Shown one piece after another: positions 27,514 through 36,720 of a DNA stretch of 64,000 nt; positions within the stretch are counted from its first letter, which is position 1, and every line of letters starts with the position of its first letter. The stretch is from assembly GCF_002891295.1 (NCBI RefSeq), contig NZ_LGUI01000002.1, positions 806,001-870,000 on the forward strand, read 5' to 3'. The notes beneath the pieces were generated by a model. That model was not told where the DNA came from. It was given only the letters and a program-made list of their open reading frames with translations, and ran no database searches. This stretch comes from Streptomyces eurocidicus. GTDB lineage: Bacteria > Actinomycetota > Actinomycetes > Streptomycetales > Streptomycetaceae. A program made the translations under genes and the position numbers.

Positions 27514-27598
27514 GGAACGACGAGGCCGTCGGCCGCCACACGTTCCCGCCCCGGCCGGCCGGGCGCCGAGTCGCCCTCCGGTCGCCTCCCCGGGCGGG

Positions 27599-30217
27599 TC
27601 ACGGTCCGGCGGGCAGGGCCTCCAGTGCCTTGAGCCGTACCGTGAACGCCAGCCGCTGCCCGGCCGGCGCCGTGCACCGCACCACGGCGGTGCCGTCCAC
27701 CGCGATGAGGGCGGGGGCCTGCCAGTCGGACGGGGGCGCGCCGCTCTCGGAGCCGAAGGCGTCGGTGACCCGGGTCGCCGCCGCCCAGGGCGTGACGACC
27801 GCCGCCGCGGACTTGCCGAAACCCTGTTCGACGATCCATCGGGCGCCTCCGCCACGGGAGTCGGTGGCGGCGACCTCGGCCGTGAGGACCGTGGAGCCCG
27901 GCGCGAGGGGCACCGCGCAGAGGTCGACGGAGCCGCCCGCCACGGCGACCCCCGTCGCCTGTGACTCCCGTTCCGCCGCCTGGACGCGGCCGGTTCCCGT
28001 GTCGTACGCGAAGATCCAGTCCTTGCCGCCCCGCCACTGCGTCAGCCCGTCGTCCGTCGTGGAGACGGCGCCGCCGACGAACGACACGAAAGGGGCCTGC
28101 TGGGGCAGCGTCCAGGGGATCGGCCCCGGGGCGGCGGCCGGCTTCGTCTTCCTGCCGCCGATGATCCGCACCGGGTGCGGCAGCGTCTCGCCCGACAGCA
28201 CGAACACCGACTTCGCATCGGGACTGGGCCAGAAGTCGCAGTTCACAAAGGTGTAGTTGCTCTCCGACGGGCCGCCGCCGGCGCGGTTGAGCGAGCTGTC
28301 GACGATGACGCACGGACACTGGGTGGTGTCGCTGTTGCCGGTGTCGAGGGTCGAGCTCTCCAGCACCAGACTGGTCAGGCTCGCGGTCATCACCGCGGCC
28401 TGCCACCTCCGGTCCTTGGGCTCCGCCCGGGCGACGTCCTCCGAACTGATGCCGATGCCGACGCCGTGGAAGAACCCGAAGGACGCCTGGGACGTCAGCA
28501 GCACGGGAACGATCGAGCGCTGCGTGCCGATGTACCAGTCCCGGGCGAACACACCGACCACGTCCGTGGCCACGAAGTCGTACTGCGCGCCGCGGACCTG
28601 GAGACGTTTGACGTTCACCAGCGCGGTGTTGCCGCTGAGCTGGAGCCCTAGCCGGTCGGCCACGATCTCGACGTGCTCGAACTCGGCGAGGTAGGAGTTG
28701 TCGCGGAAGCGGATGCCGTCCCGCGCGGCCGTCACCTTCACCCGGTCGAGCACGGCGTTCAGGCCCAGCTGGCCGTGGATGCCCGCGCCGCGCGGCGACT
28801 GGAAGCCCAGCCGCCGCACCACCGGTGAGGAGTAGGCGGGGATCTTGTCGAAGTGGTGGAGCAGATAGACCAGGTCGGCCCCGGCCCCCGGCGGCCGGCC
28901 CCGCCAGCTGTAGCCGACGGTGAAGACGTCGACGTCCCGGTCGAAGTTGACGAGCAGCAAGGTGTCCCGGTTGCTCGCGTCGTCGGTGGGGAACTTCGCG
29001 GTCGGTGCGGTGAACGCCGCCGTCCGGGTCGCCTTCGAGGAGAAACGGATGGAGTCGATCCGGCCGGGGAACGCCTGGTGCTCGGGGTGGTACTCGGGCC
29101 AGCTGTACGAGCTGTAGAGGCCGAGGTAGACGCCTTCCTCCAGGGCCTGCTGCAACGGCCCGGCCGCGGGCCGCTCGGCCACCGCCGTGGTGGTGCCCGG
29201 CGCCCCGGCGAAGAGCCGGAGCCGGGCGCCGTCGTACGTCAGCGCGAGATGCGTGGTGACACCCACGGGCACGGCCCCGTCCAGGCGCGCCGTCACGTCC
29301 CGTCCGCCGATGCGGGCGGTGGCCGAGACCGCGAGCCCCCCGGCACCGGTGTCCACCAAGTACACCCCGAACGCCTGGTGCTCGGGGTCGCGCGCGGTGC
29401 GCCGCCCCGAGCTGGTGAGGACCGCCATGGTCCCCGCCGGCGTCCCGTCGACCCGCACGGTGCACTCGACGGAGAACGCGGCCAGCCCGTCGACGTCGAG
29501 CGCCGGGCTGTCACGGAAGTCGAGGGTGTTGCTGCGCCCCCGGGCCAGCACCCCGGCCTTGCCGGGCCCCGACAGCAGGGCGTCGCCGGTGGGCAGGTGA
29601 CCGACCTCCGCGGGGCAGACGCACAGGGCGGGGCCGTGGTGGCCGGTGAGGAACCGGATCACGCTGCTCTCCCGGCTCTCCCCGAGCATCTCGATGCCCG
29701 GGAAGCCACTGACCAGCAGGGGCCGGCTCAGGTTGTAGTAGCCGGCCGGGAAGTACACGGTGCCGGTGCCCGTGGCGGGGGCCAGGGAGTCCATCGCGGC
29801 GGTGATGGCGGCCCAGTCGTCCGTCAGGCCGTCGCCCTTGGCGCCGAAGTCCTTCACATCCGCGAAGCCGTGGTGCGGAGCCACGGTGAGTGCTCCCCGG
29901 GCGTCACAGGTGCCGACGACCCACGCCCCGGGGTCCGGCGCGGTCCGCCGCACGGGCCGCGCCGACGCGTCGACGACGACGGCGCGGGCGAGCCCGGCCC
30001 CGAGCCCCGCCGTCGCCGCGGGCACCACCTCGGAGGCGGCGAAATAGGTCACCCGGGACCCCGCGGCGGCCGGCCGGGCGGCGACGCCCGCCACGGTCGT
30101 ACCGGCGAGGAGCGCGCCGGGGGTCGCCTTCGTCAACTTCCCCGGATCGGCGGGATCCCCGGCCGGACAGAGGACGTCACCCGCGGCGACGTCCACCGCG
30201 ACCGCTGCTGTGGCCAT
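27599..30217 (-). CDS. Large non-secreted pectate-lyase-fold (tailspike-like) protein with LamG-like insert
   Basis: An 872-residue protein with AGGAGCAGGCG before ATG 30217 and no signal peptide. Residues 1-115 are small beta domains, rich in Ala/Gly/Val. Near 116 comes ADVKDFGAKGDGLTDDWAAI, the classic start of a pectate-lyase-3 beta-helix, then GTVYFPAGYYNLSRPLLVSG. At about 225-390 a LamG/concanavalin-like domain is inserted (FSVECTVRVDG, THLALTYDGARLRLFAG). The helix resumes with coils such as VLDRVKVTAARDGIRFRDN and a separate C-terminal beta domain. This arrangement is typical of phage tailspikes and polysaccharide-binding fibres. Confidence 0.8.
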   Translation of the reverse strand: MATAAVAVDVAAGDVLCPAGDPADPGKLTKATPGALLAGTTVAGVAARPAAAGSRVTYFAASEVVPAATAGLGAGLARAVVVDASARPVRRTAPDPGAWVVGTCDARGALTVAPHHGFADVKDFGAKGDGLTDDWAAITAAMDSLAPATGTGTVYFPAGYYNLSRPLLVSGFPGIEMLGESRESSVIRFLTGHHGPALCVCPAEVGHLPTGDALLSGPGKAGVLARGRSNTLDFRDSPALDVDGLAAFSVECTVRVDGTPAGTMAVLTSSGRRTARDPEHQAFGVYLVDTGAGGLAVSATARIGGRDVTARLDGAVPVGVTTHLALTYDGARLRLFAGAPGTTTAVAERPAAGPLQQALEEGVYLGLYSSYSWPEYHPEHQAFPGRIDSIRFSSKATRTAAFTAPTAKFPTDDASNRDTLLLVNFDRDVDVFTVGYSWRGRPPGAGADLVYLLHHFDKIPAYSSPVVRRLGFQSPRGAGIHGQLGLNAVLDRVKVTAARDGIRFRDNSYLAEFEHVEIVADRLGLQLSGNTALVNVKRLQVRGAQYDFVATDVVGVFARDWYIGTQRSIVPVLLTSQASFGFFHGVGIGISSEDVARAEPKDRRWQAAVMTASLTSLVLESSTLDTGNSDTTQCPCVIVDSSLNRAGGGPSESNYTFVNCDFWPSPDAKSVFVLSGETLPHPVRIIGGRKTKPAAAPGPIPWTLPQQAPFVSFVGGAVSTTDDGLTQWRGGKDWIFAYDTGTGRVQAAERESQATGVAVAGGSVDLCAVPLAPGSTVLTAEVAATDSRGGGARWIVEQGFGKSAAAVVTPWAAATRVTDAFGSESGAPPSDWQAPALIAVDGTAVVRCTAPAGQRLAFTVRLKALEALPAGP

Positions 30218-30335
30218 CGCCTGCTCCTGCCCTCGCGCGCACCCGTCGGCCGGACCCGGCCGCCCCGGGCCGGTGCCGGGGCCCGCGGGCCGCACGACGG
30301 CCCTTCTCAAGGCGATCCCCGGCTCCCGCCCGATT

Positions 30336-30355
30336 ACTCGGGAATCCACCCGAGT
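30336..30355. promoter_or_regulatory. Inverted repeat ACTCGGG-N6-CCCGAGT upstream of the beta-helix gene
   Basis: Perfect 7-bp arms, 118 bases ahead of the leftward start at 30217 and 85 bases past the end of the LysR gene. It could be an operator for the beta-helix gene or a weak terminator for the LysR gene. Confidence 0.4.
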
Positions 30356-30440
30356 GAGTGGCCGCCACGCAAACCCCGGGTCACTCCCATGGCCCGGGCC
30401 TGCCGTCGCGCTCGTCACCCGGCAGGACTCACGCCGGGAC

Positions 30441-31304
30441 TCAGGCGCTGACCACCTCCCGCACCGCCGCGAGGAACTCCTCCGTGCGCGGGTGCGTGGG
30501 ATGCGCCGGGCGGGCCAGATAGACCGTGGCGGCGGGCGCGTCGCCGACCGGGACGAAGCGCACCCCCGGGTGGCCGTGGCTCTCCGCCGTGCCCGCGGCG
30601 CCGACGCCGAACGCGCCGCCCGTGGCGATGAGGTTCAGCCACTCGTCGACGTTGCGCACCTCGACCGTCCGGGCCGGGCGCCGCGCCGGGGGCCAGAGAT
30701 CCACCGAGGCGGTGCCGGTGTCCGGCCACAGGGCCAGCGGAAGGGCCGGGCCGGAGGTGAGCTCCGCCAGCCGCACCCGGTCGCGGGAGGCCAGCGGATG
30801 GTCGTCGGGCAGGGCGGCGACCCGGTCCTCGGTGTAGAGGGCCTCGGTGCGGATGCGCGGGTCGGCGGGGACGGTACGGAGCACCGCCACGTCGGTGTCA
30901 CCGGTCGCCAGACCCGCGGTGCTGTTGTCCTGCCGGACGACTTCGAGCGGTGCGTGCGGGTGTGCCCGTCGCCATGTGCGCAGCAGCGGTACGGTCTGCT
31001 GCCCGAGGACCGCGCAGGTGTAGCCGAGCCGCAGCGGCCGGTCGACGGCCCGGGTGTCGGCGAGCGCCGCGTCGAGGTGGGCGAGGATGGCCCGCCCGTG
31101 CCCGAGGAGGGTCGTGCCGGCCGGGGTGAGCTCCAGATGCCGGGAGGAGCGGTCGACCAGCCGGACCCCCACGCGCGATTCCAACTGCGCGAGCGTGCGC
31201 GAGAGGGCGGGCTGCGTCATGTGCAGCAGACCGGCCGCGGCGGTGACGGTGCCCGCCTCGGCGATGGCGGCGAGGGCCTTGAGGTGACGCAGCTCCACAT
31301 CCAT
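30441..31304 (-). CDS. LysR-family transcriptional regulator
   Basis: A 287-residue protein starting MDVELRHLKALAAIAEAGTV with a winged HTH (TAAAGLLHMTQPALSRTLAQ, LESRVGVRLVDRSSRHL) and a periplasmic-binding-like effector domain (RPLRLGYTCAV, DVAVLRTVPAD, PLALWPDTG). It is divergent from an SDR-fold gene 158 bases away, the usual LysR target arrangement. ATG 31304 is the conserved family start. Confidence 0.92.
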   Translation of the reverse strand: MDVELRHLKALAAIAEAGTVTAAAGLLHMTQPALSRTLAQLESRVGVRLVDRSSRHLELTPAGTTLLGHGRAILAHLDAALADTRAVDRPLRLGYTCAVLGQQTVPLLRTWRRAHPHAPLEVVRQDNSTAGLATGDTDVAVLRTVPADPRIRTEALYTEDRVAALPDDHPLASRDRVRLAELTSGPALPLALWPDTGTASVDLWPPARRPARTVEVRNVDEWLNLIATGGAFGVGAAGTAESHGHPGVRFVPVGDAPAATVYLARPAHPTHPRTEEFLAAVREVVSA

Positions 31305-31462
31305 GCGTGGGAAGCATAGTCGCTGCCCGGAAGGCATTTCCGGGCGCGGCGCGCGATCCGTAGCGTCGGATGCGCCGGGTGGTTCGCCCGGCTTCCCTCC
31401 CCGGGGCACTCCCCGGGGGCGCCCCGGCGTCACCGGGGCGTTCTCCAGACATCGGATGGTGA

Positions 31463-32065
31463 GTGGTGAGGATTCTTCTGGTCGGCGCGGCCGGCACGCT
31501 GGGCTCCGCGGTACGCGAGGCGCTCGCGGAGCGCGGGCACGAGGTGATCGGCGTGGGCCGCACGGGTGGCGACCTGGTCTGCGACGTCACCGACCCGGAG
31601 GCCGTCGCCCGGCTGTACGCACAGGCCGGTCCGCTGGACGCGGTGGCCGTCGCGGCGGGCGACGCCGTGTTCAAGCCGCTGGCCGAGCTGGCCTCGGAGG
31701 ACTTCGTGGCGACGTTCCGCGGCAAGGCGCTCGGCCAGCTCGAACTGGTCCGCCAGGGCGCCCGGCACATTGCCGCCACCGGCTCGTTCACCCTGGTCAG
31801 CGGGGTCCTCACGGAGGAGCCGATCGTGGCCGGGGCAGCCGCGTCCGCGGCCAACGGCGCGGTGGAGGCGTTCGTACGGGCCGCCGCGATCGAGCTGCCG
31901 CCGCAGCGGATCAACGCGGTGAGCCCGACCGTGGCGGAGGAGTCCCTGGCCGCCTACGGGCCCTTCTTCGCCGGCATGGAGCCCGTTCCGGCGGCCCGTG
32001 TCGCGACGGCGTACGTCCGCTCGGTCGAGGGGGCGCAGACGGGGCAGGTGTACCGGGTGCGCTAG
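31463..32065 (+). CDS. Short atypical short-chain dehydrogenase (PRK07578-like)
   Basis: A 200-residue Rossmann protein with LLVGAAGTLGSAVREALAE, the nucleotide loop, and DAVAVAAGDAVFKPLAEL in place of NNAG. The catalytic Tyr-x-x-x-Lys is absent: the aligned segment reads ASAANGAVEAF. The tail SPTVAEESLAAYGPFFAG, then ARVATAYVRSVEGAQTGQVY, matches the small SDR group in which the triad is normally missing. It may bind cofactor without classic reduction. GTG 31463 (or the following GTG) is the start. LysR-controlled in all likelihood. Confidence 0.82.
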   Translation: MVRILLVGAAGTLGSAVREALAERGHEVIGVGRTGGDLVCDVTDPEAVARLYAQAGPLDAVAVAAGDAVFKPLAELASEDFVATFRGKALGQLELVRQGARHIAATGSFTLVSGVLTEEPIVAGAAASAANGAVEAFVRAAAIELPPQRINAVSPTVAEESLAAYGPFFAGMEPVPAARVATAYVRSVEGAQTGQVYRVR

Positions 32066-32408
32066 GCCGGGGCCGGAGGGTCACGCCGGCCAGGGGCCCG
32101 ACCGGGATCCGTCGGAGCCGGTGCGGCGGCGGACGGCCCGAAGCCGGTACGACCGGCGACGCCGGGCCGGGCACGCACCGGCTCGGCGCGGCCGTCCCGC
32201 CGGGGCGGCTCCGGGCACGCAGGGCCCCGTCCCCTCCGGTCCGGCGCGGCCGTGCGCGAAGACGGGCCCCGTCCCGCCGAGTGGCGGCCGCGACCACCCT
32301 CCAGCGAGCCGCGCACCCGGCGGCCGTGCCACGGCGCCGTTCACCCGTTCCTCCCCGGGAGCCTCACCGACCGCCGCGCCTACGACCTGACCTCGCGGAT
32401 GGCCCGCG
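32066..32408. other. Intergenic stretch between convergent genes
   Basis: About 343 very GC-rich bases with imperfect inverted repeats but no perfect terminator and no credible coding frame; open frames here are Arg/Pro/Gly-rich and lack ribosome sites. Confidence 0.55.
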
Positions 32409-32684
32409 TTAGCGTGGGACCTCGGCGGCGCCGCCGGCCCGCGCGGCCGTGAGGACCGCGTCATGGAGGGCCTGAAGGCCCGCGGGCGGCACGGGAACGG
32501 GGCTGCCGGTCAGGGTGTACCACTCCTCGGCGCCGGTGTACTGCACGCGGACGTCCGCGCGGCCGTCGCCGCGGCACGTGGTGACGATCGTGAGATCGCC
32601 CGTGACGACGCCGACCTCGTCGGTCATCACCCCGCCCGGGCCCGCCGTCACCTTGTCCTGGTACTGCTCGGGTCTCTGTGTCAT
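32409..32684 (-). CDS. Small hypothetical protein coupled to the HNH lipoprotein
   Basis: A 91-residue protein whose ATG at 32684 overlaps the previous stop (ATGA). The sequence MTQRPEQYQDKVTAGPGGVM, DLTIVTTCRGDGRADVRVQY, then EEWYTLTGSPVPVP is a plain alpha/beta mix. Three Streptomyces-typical features (WYTLTGSP, ALHDAVLTA) suggest a conserved small family, but I do not know its function. No signal peptide, so it probably stays inside the cell, unlike its upstream partner. Confidence 0.72.
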   Translation of the reverse strand: MTQRPEQYQDKVTAGPGGVMTDEVGVVTGDLTIVTTCRGDGRADVRVQYTGAEEWYTLTGSPVPVPPAGLQALHDAVLTAARAGGAAEVPR

Positions 32685-33430
32685 GAGTTGCACGTACCCA
32701 ACATCGTGCCGAGCATCTTCTTCTCCTCGTCGGTGACGGTCAGACCGTAAGTGTCCTTCACCGAGGTCCAGGCGCGGCCGTAGACGCACCAGGCGCTCTT
32801 GGCCGGGGGCTGCCACTGGTCCGGGCCCTGGTCGCCCTTGCTGCGGTTCGAGGCGGCGGAGGCGGCCAGCAGCTGCGGGTGCGTCAGGTCGTTCGCGAAC
32901 TGCTTGCGCTTCTCAGTGGTCCACGAGTCCGCACCCGAACGCCACGCGTTGGCCAGGGGGACCATGTGGTCGATGTCGGCCTGCGAGGCCGAGGTGAGCG
33001 TCTTGTCGTCGTACAGGCTGTGCCAGGTGCCGGAGACCGCGCGGCACTGGTCGTCCCGCTTCACGCCTTGGCCGTCGCGTTCCAGGACGGTCTCGCGGGT
33101 GTCGCAGCGGTCTCCCTGCTGGGCCCAGTGCGGGAAGGCGTTGCGGCTGTAACCGGTCATCGGCCGCGACTTGGCCACCGTCAGCTTCCCCAGCATCTTC
33201 CGGGCCTGCTCCGCCGACGGCAGCCCGGGCAGCACGTCCTTGCCGCTGCCCTTGCCGTTGCTCTTGTCGGTGCCCTTGCCGCCGCCCTTACCGCCGGTCG
33301 CGGGGGCGGACGACGCCGCCCGGTCGGGGGAGGACCGCTCGTCCGCCTGCTTTCCGCACCCGGAGAGCGCGATGCCGGCCGCGCACACCCCCGCCACCAG
33401 TCCGGTCAGTCGTCGCTGAGACCATGTCAC
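32681..33430 (-). CDS. Lipoprotein with DUF1524/HNH nuclease domain
   Basis: A 249-residue protein. GTG 33430 starts a signal peptide with lipobox (GLVAGVCAAGIALSGCGKQ), then a Ser/Gly/Lys-rich spacer. The C-terminal domain has the DUF1524/GmrSD-C type HNH pattern: CRAVSGTWHSLYDD, QADIDHMVPLANAWRSG (D-I-D-H-x-V-P-L-A), ATP-free N-end SNRSKGDQGPDQW and CVYGRAWTSVKDTYGL. Such secreted HNH proteins are widespread in actinobacteria and are expected to degrade DNA outside the cell. Alternative starts at 33448 (GTG) would add six residues. Overlaps the next gene. Confidence 0.85.
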   Translation of the reverse strand: MTWSQRRLTGLVAGVCAAGIALSGCGKQADERSSPDRAASSAPATGGKGGGKGTDKSNGKGSGKDVLPGLPSAEQARKMLGKLTVAKSRPMTGYSRNAFPHWAQQGDRCDTRETVLERDGQGVKRDDQCRAVSGTWHSLYDDKTLTSASQADIDHMVPLANAWRSGADSWTTEKRKQFANDLTHPQLLAASAASNRSKGDQGPDQWQPPAKSAWCVYGRAWTSVKDTYGLTVTDEEKKMLGTMLGTCNS

Positions 33431-33528
33431 CAAGGGTCCGCCCCCCACTCATCGCTGTTTCGACCATAAAGGGGCCGCATGTCCTGACGGAAGAGGATAT
33501 CCCGGATATGATCATGCTCTTTGGTCGC

Positions 33529-35010
33529 TCATGTGAACGAGACCAGGGCGAGCGCCGTCGCCGCCAGGGCCGCGTACACCGCGGCCGCCACCCGCAGGCC
33601 GAAGCGCAGCAAGGTGTGTTCGGAGACGCCGGAGCTCTTCGCGCGGTCACCCGCCACCGCCAGGATGAGCATGATCATCGGCAGTGATGTGAAGACGGCG
33701 TGGCCCGCCGCGCTGTTCTGTAGGGCCGCGAACCACGCGTCGAGTCCCGCACCGGCCGGGGCGAGACGCTCCTGGAGCGGCATCATCAGCGCGTTGCCGC
33801 CGACGTTCGACCCGGTGAGGAAACCGCTGAGCATCCCGAGCGCGGGCGCGACCAGCGCGATGACCGGCGACGGCGATCCGGCGACGGCCGAGCCCAGTTC
33901 ACCGATCATGCCGCTGTCCGCCATCAGCCGGCCGAGGGCGACGAACCCGGCCAGGGCGAGCAGCGGCCGGCCGACCCGGGTCAGCGCGGCACGGGCGTCC
34001 GGGCCGTTCGGGCGCCCCCGGTCCAGCACCAGGGCGGCGGCGAGCAACGGCAGGCACGGCGAGGACAGCAGCGCGAAGCTCGCGTTGCCCGCGTGCAGTT
34101 CCAAGGGCGGCACGCCGAGGGCCTTGGCCACGCGGGTGAGGACGATCCCGCCGAGGACGAGGCCGTACGCGCGCAGGACGGCGGCCGGCGGCAGCAGCCG
34201 GCCACCTGACCCGGCGCCTGCCCCGGCCCCCGGCCCGGCGCCGGCCCGGGACCGCCGGACGGCGCAGATCACCAGCCCGACGGCCGTGGTGGACAACCCG
34301 GCCAGCACGCCCGCCGGCTGGACCACGCCCGCCCGGTCGAACGCCAGCAGCCCGAGCGAGAGCACGGCGCCCGCGGCCGCGGCCATGACGGCCGTACGGA
34401 ACCGGCGCCGCGGCCGGGTCAGCAACGCCGCCCACACGGTCACCAGCGGGAACACCAGGGAGCTGGTGACCGCGGTGGCGGTGCCCATGGCGGCCGTCTC
34501 CCGCCCGGTCAGCGCGGCGCCGATGACGGTGGCGAGGCCGAGGGTGCCCCACGGCATGATGTTCATACCGAGCATGGCCTGCCGCAGCGCGGTCGGAGCC
34601 GGTGCCAGAGCGAGCAGCACGGGCACGGTGACCAGCAGCGACACCCCGAAGCCGGTGAGCGCCTCCACGGTGGGGGCGATGCCCGCCACCACCAGCGCGA
34701 TCGTCGCGGGTCCCGGCAGCGGCAGTCCGCGCACCCACTCCTGGAGCGAGCGGTGCACCTCCCTGCGGGTGAGCACCTGGCTCAGATAGACGCCGGGCAG
34801 CATCACCGCGGCGGCGTTGAGTACCAGCAGCCCGGCCCCTCCGGCGCCCTCCGCCAGCACGTCGCCCGGCAGTGCGAACTCCGGCAGCCACCAGATCAGC
34901 ACCGCCGCGAGGGCGGTGCCCGCGACCGCCGCCCAGTGCGCCGGCCGGCGCAACCCCGTGATCATTCCCAGCACCATGACGAGCGGGGAAACCGCTATCG
35001 CCCACACCAT
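33529..35010 (-). CDS. L-lactate permease-like transporter (LctP family)
   Basis: A 493-residue polytopic membrane protein. Hydrophobic helices alternate with loops; APTVEALTGFGVSLLVTVPV and the C-terminal SGFLTGSNVGGNALMMPLQ match the LctP family, in which the SGSN motif is conserved and thought to lie in the transport path. ATG 35010 starts directly at the first helix (VWAIAVSPLVMVLGMITG); a longer frame to 35052 adds only polar residues. Likely imports or exports lactate, glycolate or related hydroxy acids. An AraC gene follows immediately upstream on the same strand order. Confidence 0.83.
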   Translation of the reverse strand: MVWAIAVSPLVMVLGMITGLRRPAHWAAVAGTALAAVLIWWLPEFALPGDVLAEGAGGAGLLVLNAAAVMLPGVYLSQVLTRREVHRSLQEWVRGLPLPGPATIALVVAGIAPTVEALTGFGVSLLVTVPVLLALAPAPTALRQAMLGMNIMPWGTLGLATVIGAALTGRETAAMGTATAVTSSLVFPLVTVWAALLTRPRRRFRTAVMAAAAGAVLSLGLLAFDRAGVVQPAGVLAGLSTTAVGLVICAVRRSRAGAGPGAGAGAGSGGRLLPPAAVLRAYGLVLGGIVLTRVAKALGVPPLELHAGNASFALLSSPCLPLLAAALVLDRGRPNGPDARAALTRVGRPLLALAGFVALGRLMADSGMIGELGSAVAGSPSPVIALVAPALGMLSGFLTGSNVGGNALMMPLQERLAPAGAGLDAWFAALQNSAAGHAVFTSLPMIMLILAVAGDRAKSSGVSEHTLLRFGLRVAAAVYAALAATALALVSFT

Positions 35011-35136
35011 CGTCCGAGCCGCCTTTCGTCTCTCGCCGTACGTTCGTGGCACAGCCTCGCGGCGAAGGCCATCGGCGATCTTGAACGAAAGTCGCGGGGG
35101 CGGGACGGCGCCCGGGGGAGCCGTCGCGGGCGCCGC

Positions 35137-35964
35137 TCAGGGACGGGCGGCGCGGATCGCCCCCGGCGTGACCCCGAAGTACCGCTTGCAGACGCGCGTC
35201 AGATGGGCCTGGTCGGAGAACCCCGTGGCGGCCGCCACGTCGGCGGGCCGCCCCCCGGCCAGGAGCAGGCGGCGGGCGCGGTTGGCGCGCAGCCGCAGCA
35301 GGTACGCGTGCGGCGGCAGCCCGTAGGCCCGGCGGAACGCGGCGATGAGGGACGCCCGCGGCATGTCCGCGACGGCGCTCAGCTCGGCGACGGTGACGGG
35401 TTCCGTCCAGCGGTCGTGCAGCATCTGCCGGGCCAGATCCGGGCCGCGGCGCGCGTCCCGCGGCGTCCCGGGGGAGGCGGCCCGGCCGGTACGGGCGTGC
35501 CGGCGCAGCACCGCGCCCAGGCCGTCGAGCAGCAGGGACTCGGCGGTGAGCGGGTCCCCGGCGCGCTCCTGCCGCCGGTGGACGCGGCGCAGCCGGGCGA
35601 ACAGTTCGGCGTCCCGTACGGCTGTCTCCGGGAACCAGACGCCGTCGGTGCCCAGGTGCTCGCGGGCCAGTTCGTCGACCATCGCCGTGTCGAAGTAGAA
35701 CATCCGGTAGCGCCAGCCGGACTCCTCGGCGGCGAATCCGGTGTGCACCTGTCCGGGGTTGATGACGACCAGTTGCCCGGCCGGTACCACCACCGTGCCG
35801 CCGGCCATGTGCAGCCCCTCGGCGCCCTGTTCGATGACGCCGAGCGAGAGCTGCTCATGGCTGTGCCGGTCGAAGGCGAAGCGCTCGAAGCGGGCGGTCA
35901 GGAGCTCGACCTGGGGGCTGCCCGCCGCGGTCCACAGCCGTGCGTGCTCGCCTCGCGCTTCCAT
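35137..35964 (-). CDS. AraC-family regulator with cupin sensor
   Basis: A 275-residue protein. An N-terminal cupin domain (FDRHSHEQLSLGVIEQG, VVPAGQLVVINPGQVHTG) is followed by a C-terminal AraC double HTH (VTVAELSAVADMPRASLIAA, FRRAYGLPPHAYLLRLR, then DVAAATGFSDQAHLTRVCKR and FGVTPGAIRAAR). ATG 35964 was chosen; an upstream ATG at 36012 adds 16 residues without a better ribosome site. It lies upstream of the permease in the same orientation and may control it. Confidence 0.9.
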   Translation of the reverse strand: MEARGEHARLWTAAGSPQVELLTARFERFAFDRHSHEQLSLGVIEQGAEGLHMAGGTVVVPAGQLVVINPGQVHTGFAAEESGWRYRMFYFDTAMVDELAREHLGTDGVWFPETAVRDAELFARLRRVHRRQERAGDPLTAESLLLDGLGAVLRRHARTGRAASPGTPRDARRGPDLARQMLHDRWTEPVTVAELSAVADMPRASLIAAFRRAYGLPPHAYLLRLRANRARRLLLAGGRPADVAAATGFSDQAHLTRVCKRYFGVTPGAIRAARP

Positions 35965-36099
35965 CGGCGCATGCTCGCAGACGGGCGCCTCCCGGCCTAT
36001 GGCCGGGCTCACAGCCCCGGCCGGCCGGGGCCGGTGCCCCGCGCCCTCCGGGGCGGGGTCCGCCCGCGCCGGGCCGCACGCGTCTGTGCCGAGGCCGGG

Positions 36100-36720
36100 T
36101 CACCCCTGGCCGAGTCGCGCCCGCAGTTCCTCGTTCTGCCGCTCCAGTTCGGCCATGCGCGCGCGGATCGGCTCCAGCGCCGCGTCGAGTTCGGGCTCGG
36201 AGAAGCGCGGGGTGATGTGCTGGGAGCAGTTCCAGCTGACCGCCTCGACCTGGACGGTCATCAGGCGCTCGAGCTTGCCGTCGGTGCGTCTGCCGACCAG
36301 GCGGCGCGTCAGTTCGGCGTCCTCGTCGAGGGGGAGCGTCCGGGCGCGGCCGAAGAGCTTGAGGCGCGCCTTGTGCGGATAGTCCATGAAGAAGAGGGCC
36401 ACGCGCCCGTCGGCCCGCACATTGCCCGTGGTGATGTACTGCCGGTTGCCGCGCACGTCGGCGTAGGCCAGCGTCCGCCCGTCCAGGACGTGGACGAAGC
36501 CGGGCGGGCCGCCGCGGAACTGTACGTAGGGCCAGCCGGTCTCGCTGACGCTGGCCAGGTAGAAGCCGTCGCGCGAGCCGATGAACGACGCCTCGGCGGG
36601 GCCCAGCGGGTCGGCGTCGTCGGGCCGGGCGAGGCCGCGCACGCCTACTGAGGCGCTGCCGTTCTCCTCCTGCGCCCGGCGCACGCTGTCCGTGTACGCG
36701 AGCTGTGCGTAGCGTCCCAT
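36100..36720 (-). CDS. Pyridoxamine 5'-phosphate oxidase-like flavin protein
   Basis: A 206-residue protein of the split-barrel flavin fold: EASFIGSRDGFYLASVSETG, VQFRGGPPGFVHVLDGRT, NRQYITTGNVRADGRVALFF and YPHKARLKLFGRAR. Its C-terminus ends in a charged helix (ARMAELERQNEELRARLG) likely to be a coiled coil. These are FMN- or F420-binding reductases, often of unknown substrate. Its ATG overlaps the stop of the ArsR gene by one base (TGATG), so the two are co-translated. Confidence 0.82.
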   Translation of the reverse strand: MGRYAQLAYTDSVRRAQEENGSASVGVRGLARPDDADPLGPAEASFIGSRDGFYLASVSETGWPYVQFRGGPPGFVHVLDGRTLAYADVRGNRQYITTGNVRADGRVALFFMDYPHKARLKLFGRARTLPLDEDAELTRRLVGRRTDGKLERLMTVQVEAVSWNCSQHITPRFSEPELDAALEPIRARMAELERQNEELRARLGQG

